Source of the DNA: Loxodes magnus
Lineage: Eukaryota > Ciliophora > Karyorelictea > Loxodida > Loxodidae
Length of the DNA stretch: 64,000 nt
Reading direction: 5' to 3'
NCBI GenBank assembly: GCA_946699065.1
Contig: CAMPDV010000041.1
Span: 682,001 to 746,000, forward strand
The first letter of the stretch is position 1. Every line of letters begins with the position of its first letter. Made by a program: the position numbers and the translations under genes. The notes beneath the pieces were generated by a model, which saw nothing but the letters and a program-made list of their open reading frames with translations, did no database searches and was not told the origin of the DNA. Shown piece after piece: positions 61,784 to 64,000 of the stretch.

Positions 61784-64000
61784 TTATAATAAAAGCTTAA
61801 AACAGTTTTTTGCATTTAAAAAATGACAGAAAAGACTAAGTAAATAGATCTTAATAGATGTTATTCAATTATTTTTGCTTAATACCTTAATGCCTTAATA
61901 AATAGTTTATCATAATATTTTCCATATATTTTTAATTATTTAAATAATCACTATTTCCATAATCAAATATTCCATTTTAAACTGAAAACTTGGATAGTTT
62001 AAGAATTATTATACAATGTAAATAGTTAAATTTTAAATAATAGAAAGCTTAAAAAAATAAAAGTGCTTACTAAAGATATCAAGCAGTTAAATACTTTACT
62101 ATTTATTAAAGGGCTTTTGCTTTTAAATAAATATTAAGTAGAATTAAATTTAGTGTATCGTAATATATAATATTGCATAAAATAGATAGCTAATTACATT
62201 TCTTTAACTTAGGTATTTTTAACAATTTCAAGAATTTTAGCTTCAGAATTATTTATATATTATTAACTAAATTTTAATAATTTTTATATTTAAAAAAAAT
62301 TATTTTATATGTATAAAATGATAGTTATTGCTTATTTTGAAAAAATTACTAAAATATTAAATTATTAAAAGGACATCAAGCTAACAAAGTATATAATATT
62401 TAAAAATTAAAGAAGGTAACTATCCTTTAATTTGATTCTTGTGATTGAATTTTTAAATTAATATCCATTCTAATAATTTCTCATTAAAAAGGAATTTTTT
62501 AAATTTATATTTTCGCTGTCAAATATAAAATTTCTGCTTTTTATATAAAAATTTTTTTAATATCTTAATAATGCTAAAAACGATTTATTTAAGCTACTTT
62601 AAATAAATTACTAAATTAGGTTTAAAGTTAATGATATAAGTGATTTAATAAGTACCTTAATTATACTTAGAGCTTGCTTATTAATTAAAGATATCTCAGA
62701 TAGGTAATATATAAGCACAGTTTAAATTGGTTTATTTTTTTATGCATATATTTATTGAAATTAAACTATTAAACTATTAAACTATTTCTTTTTTCTAGAT
62801 TTTTCATCATTTTATTAACAAACTTTTAGAATTAAAGAAGATAATTCTTATATGAATATAAAATTCTAATTTTTCTTTTCAATTTCTTTAATTATCAGAT
62901 CTCTTTCTTTAAAAAATTGAAAGTTTCTAGTATATAGAGATAAAGTTATTAGTTAATTTAAAATTAAGCAAATAAAAGATATCAATTTAGATAAATTAAA
63001 TTTATTATCTAAGTTAAATTATTATATCTATTTCTCCTTTCCTACTTTAAATTTTTTTAATCTTTATAGTAATGCAACTCACTATCATTCAAAAATAATC
63101 TTAGAATGCCAAGTTTTTTCACTTCCTTTTGATTAAATTTAGAAAAACCTAAATTTTTAATTTTGATTTATGTTTTAAATCTAAATAATAATTCTTAAAA
63201 TTTGTATTTAACTAAAAAAGTTTTGTGACATCTTTCATTGCTGGAATTGCTTTCTTCAATTAAAGATATTATAATGATCTTTAAAAGTTTTAATTTCTTC
63301 ATACTTTCATCTCATTATTAATCTTAATAATAATATTGATTACTTAAAATAAATTAGTATAGTTATAATCAGATTAACTCTTTAATAATAATAGTTTTAC
63401 AAACTTTTTATCTCTTTATCAATTTATTTTCCAAAAGGAGAAGCTATTAAATAGCTTTTATTTTTATAGTTTTGGCTCTATAATTATGATTCTAATTACG
63501 AAAAATATATTATAATATATACAGTTAGGAGACAAACTAAAGCCACTTCTATATTTCTCTTATTCCTTTTTTTATATTATAACTATTTTTATACCTTAAA
63601 TTTATTTAAATTTTGGTTAAGTATAATTAAGTTAATCTTTAAAGTGTTAGTTTCATTTTTAATTTTTATATTTATAAGAATCTAATACTGTAAGCTTATT
63701 AGAGAATAATCTAATATAATTGCTTAATATTTTGATAATTCTAGTTTGTATCATTTGTAGTTCATTCCCTAGTTTAATCTTTTATTATATTAGTTTCTAT
63801 TTAGGAGATAAACTTCTCTTTTAGCTGAGATATATATATTTTATGTGGTATTTTATTTATATAAATTCCTAATTAAATTTGCTTAGTTAGTTTTTATTTT
63901 TAACCTAGTGTGTAAATAAGTTTAATCATCAAAAATAAGAGTGAAAGAAAAAAATAAAATTTTAGGTAAGATAGATTGAATAAAGCTAGCAATAATATGA
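61784..64000. other. AT-rich spacer to window end
   Basis: About 2.2 kb without a recognised gene or RNA; G+C falls to the lowest level in the window. Confidence 0.45.
62762..62785. repeat. Tandem 8-bp repeat, three copies
   Basis: Three perfect copies of TAAACTAT in a row within AT-rich spacer; no function implied. Confidence 0.8.

Noticed and set aside
1-64000. tRNA, rRNA, CRISPR arrays, telomeric repeats, bacterial promoters or Shine-Dalgarno sites
   Set aside because: None recognised by eye; the eukaryotic gene content makes bacterial signals irrelevant. A covariance-model scan would be decisive for tRNAs.

Overview
The window is macronuclear-type DNA of a ciliate with a strongly reassigned nuclear code. 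Read with the standard code almost nothing is open. Read with TAA and TAG as Gln, and TGA as Trp inside genes and stop at their ends, about 15 long genes appear that carry clear conserved domains. The best single case is a catalase (22625-24088): in-frame TGA at codon 255 sits where catalases have an invariant Trp, and another TGA ends the protein just after a peroxisomal Ala-Lys-Leu C-terminus. Terminators are almost all TGA. This fits the karyorelictean code (NCBI table 27, as in Loxodes) better than the Condylostoma code (table 28); the assignment is inference from sequence alone. Spliceosomal introns are tiny, about 14-19 nt, with GT-AG ends. AT-rich spacers of 0.5-2.5 kb separate genes, which are richer in G+C than their surroundings.

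Layout. 1-10.5 kb: a partial secreted protein, a small membrane protein, a RING-WWE ubiquitin ligase, a voltage-sensor/cyclic-nucleotide phosphodiesterase fusion (all minus strand) and an EF-hand-like protein (plus). 11.5-14.0 kb: a patch with two facing coiled-coil/zinc-knuckle (gag-like) relics that look like degenerate retroelements. 15.8-26.7 kb: small unknown proteins, a TORTIFOLIA1/SPIRAL2-like microtubule protein, catalase and a tail-anchored protein. 29.7-31.7 kb: a MORN-repeat protein. 32.4-35.0 kb: the exosome nuclease DIS3/Rrp44 with a degraded PIN domain. 36.7-46.5 kb: a CAMK-like kinase with a KA1-like C-terminus, a PGAP1-like GPI inositol-deacylase, a coiled-coil protein and a large unknown protein. 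48.3-54.7 kb: a plant-type vacuolar sorting receptor, Elongator subunit ELP2 and ribosomal protein eS10. 59.4-61.8 kb: a kinase/pentapeptide-repeat/WD40 fusion.

The genes do not form a pathway cluster or operon; they are single transcription units on both strands covering signalling (phosphodiesterase, two kinases), ubiquitin, RNA decay, translation, membrane traffic and cytoskeleton. No rRNA, tRNA, CRISPR array or telomeric repeat was recognised. Several shorter AT-rich open frames are listed with low confidence, because with one stop codon and about 75% A+T long spurious frames are common.
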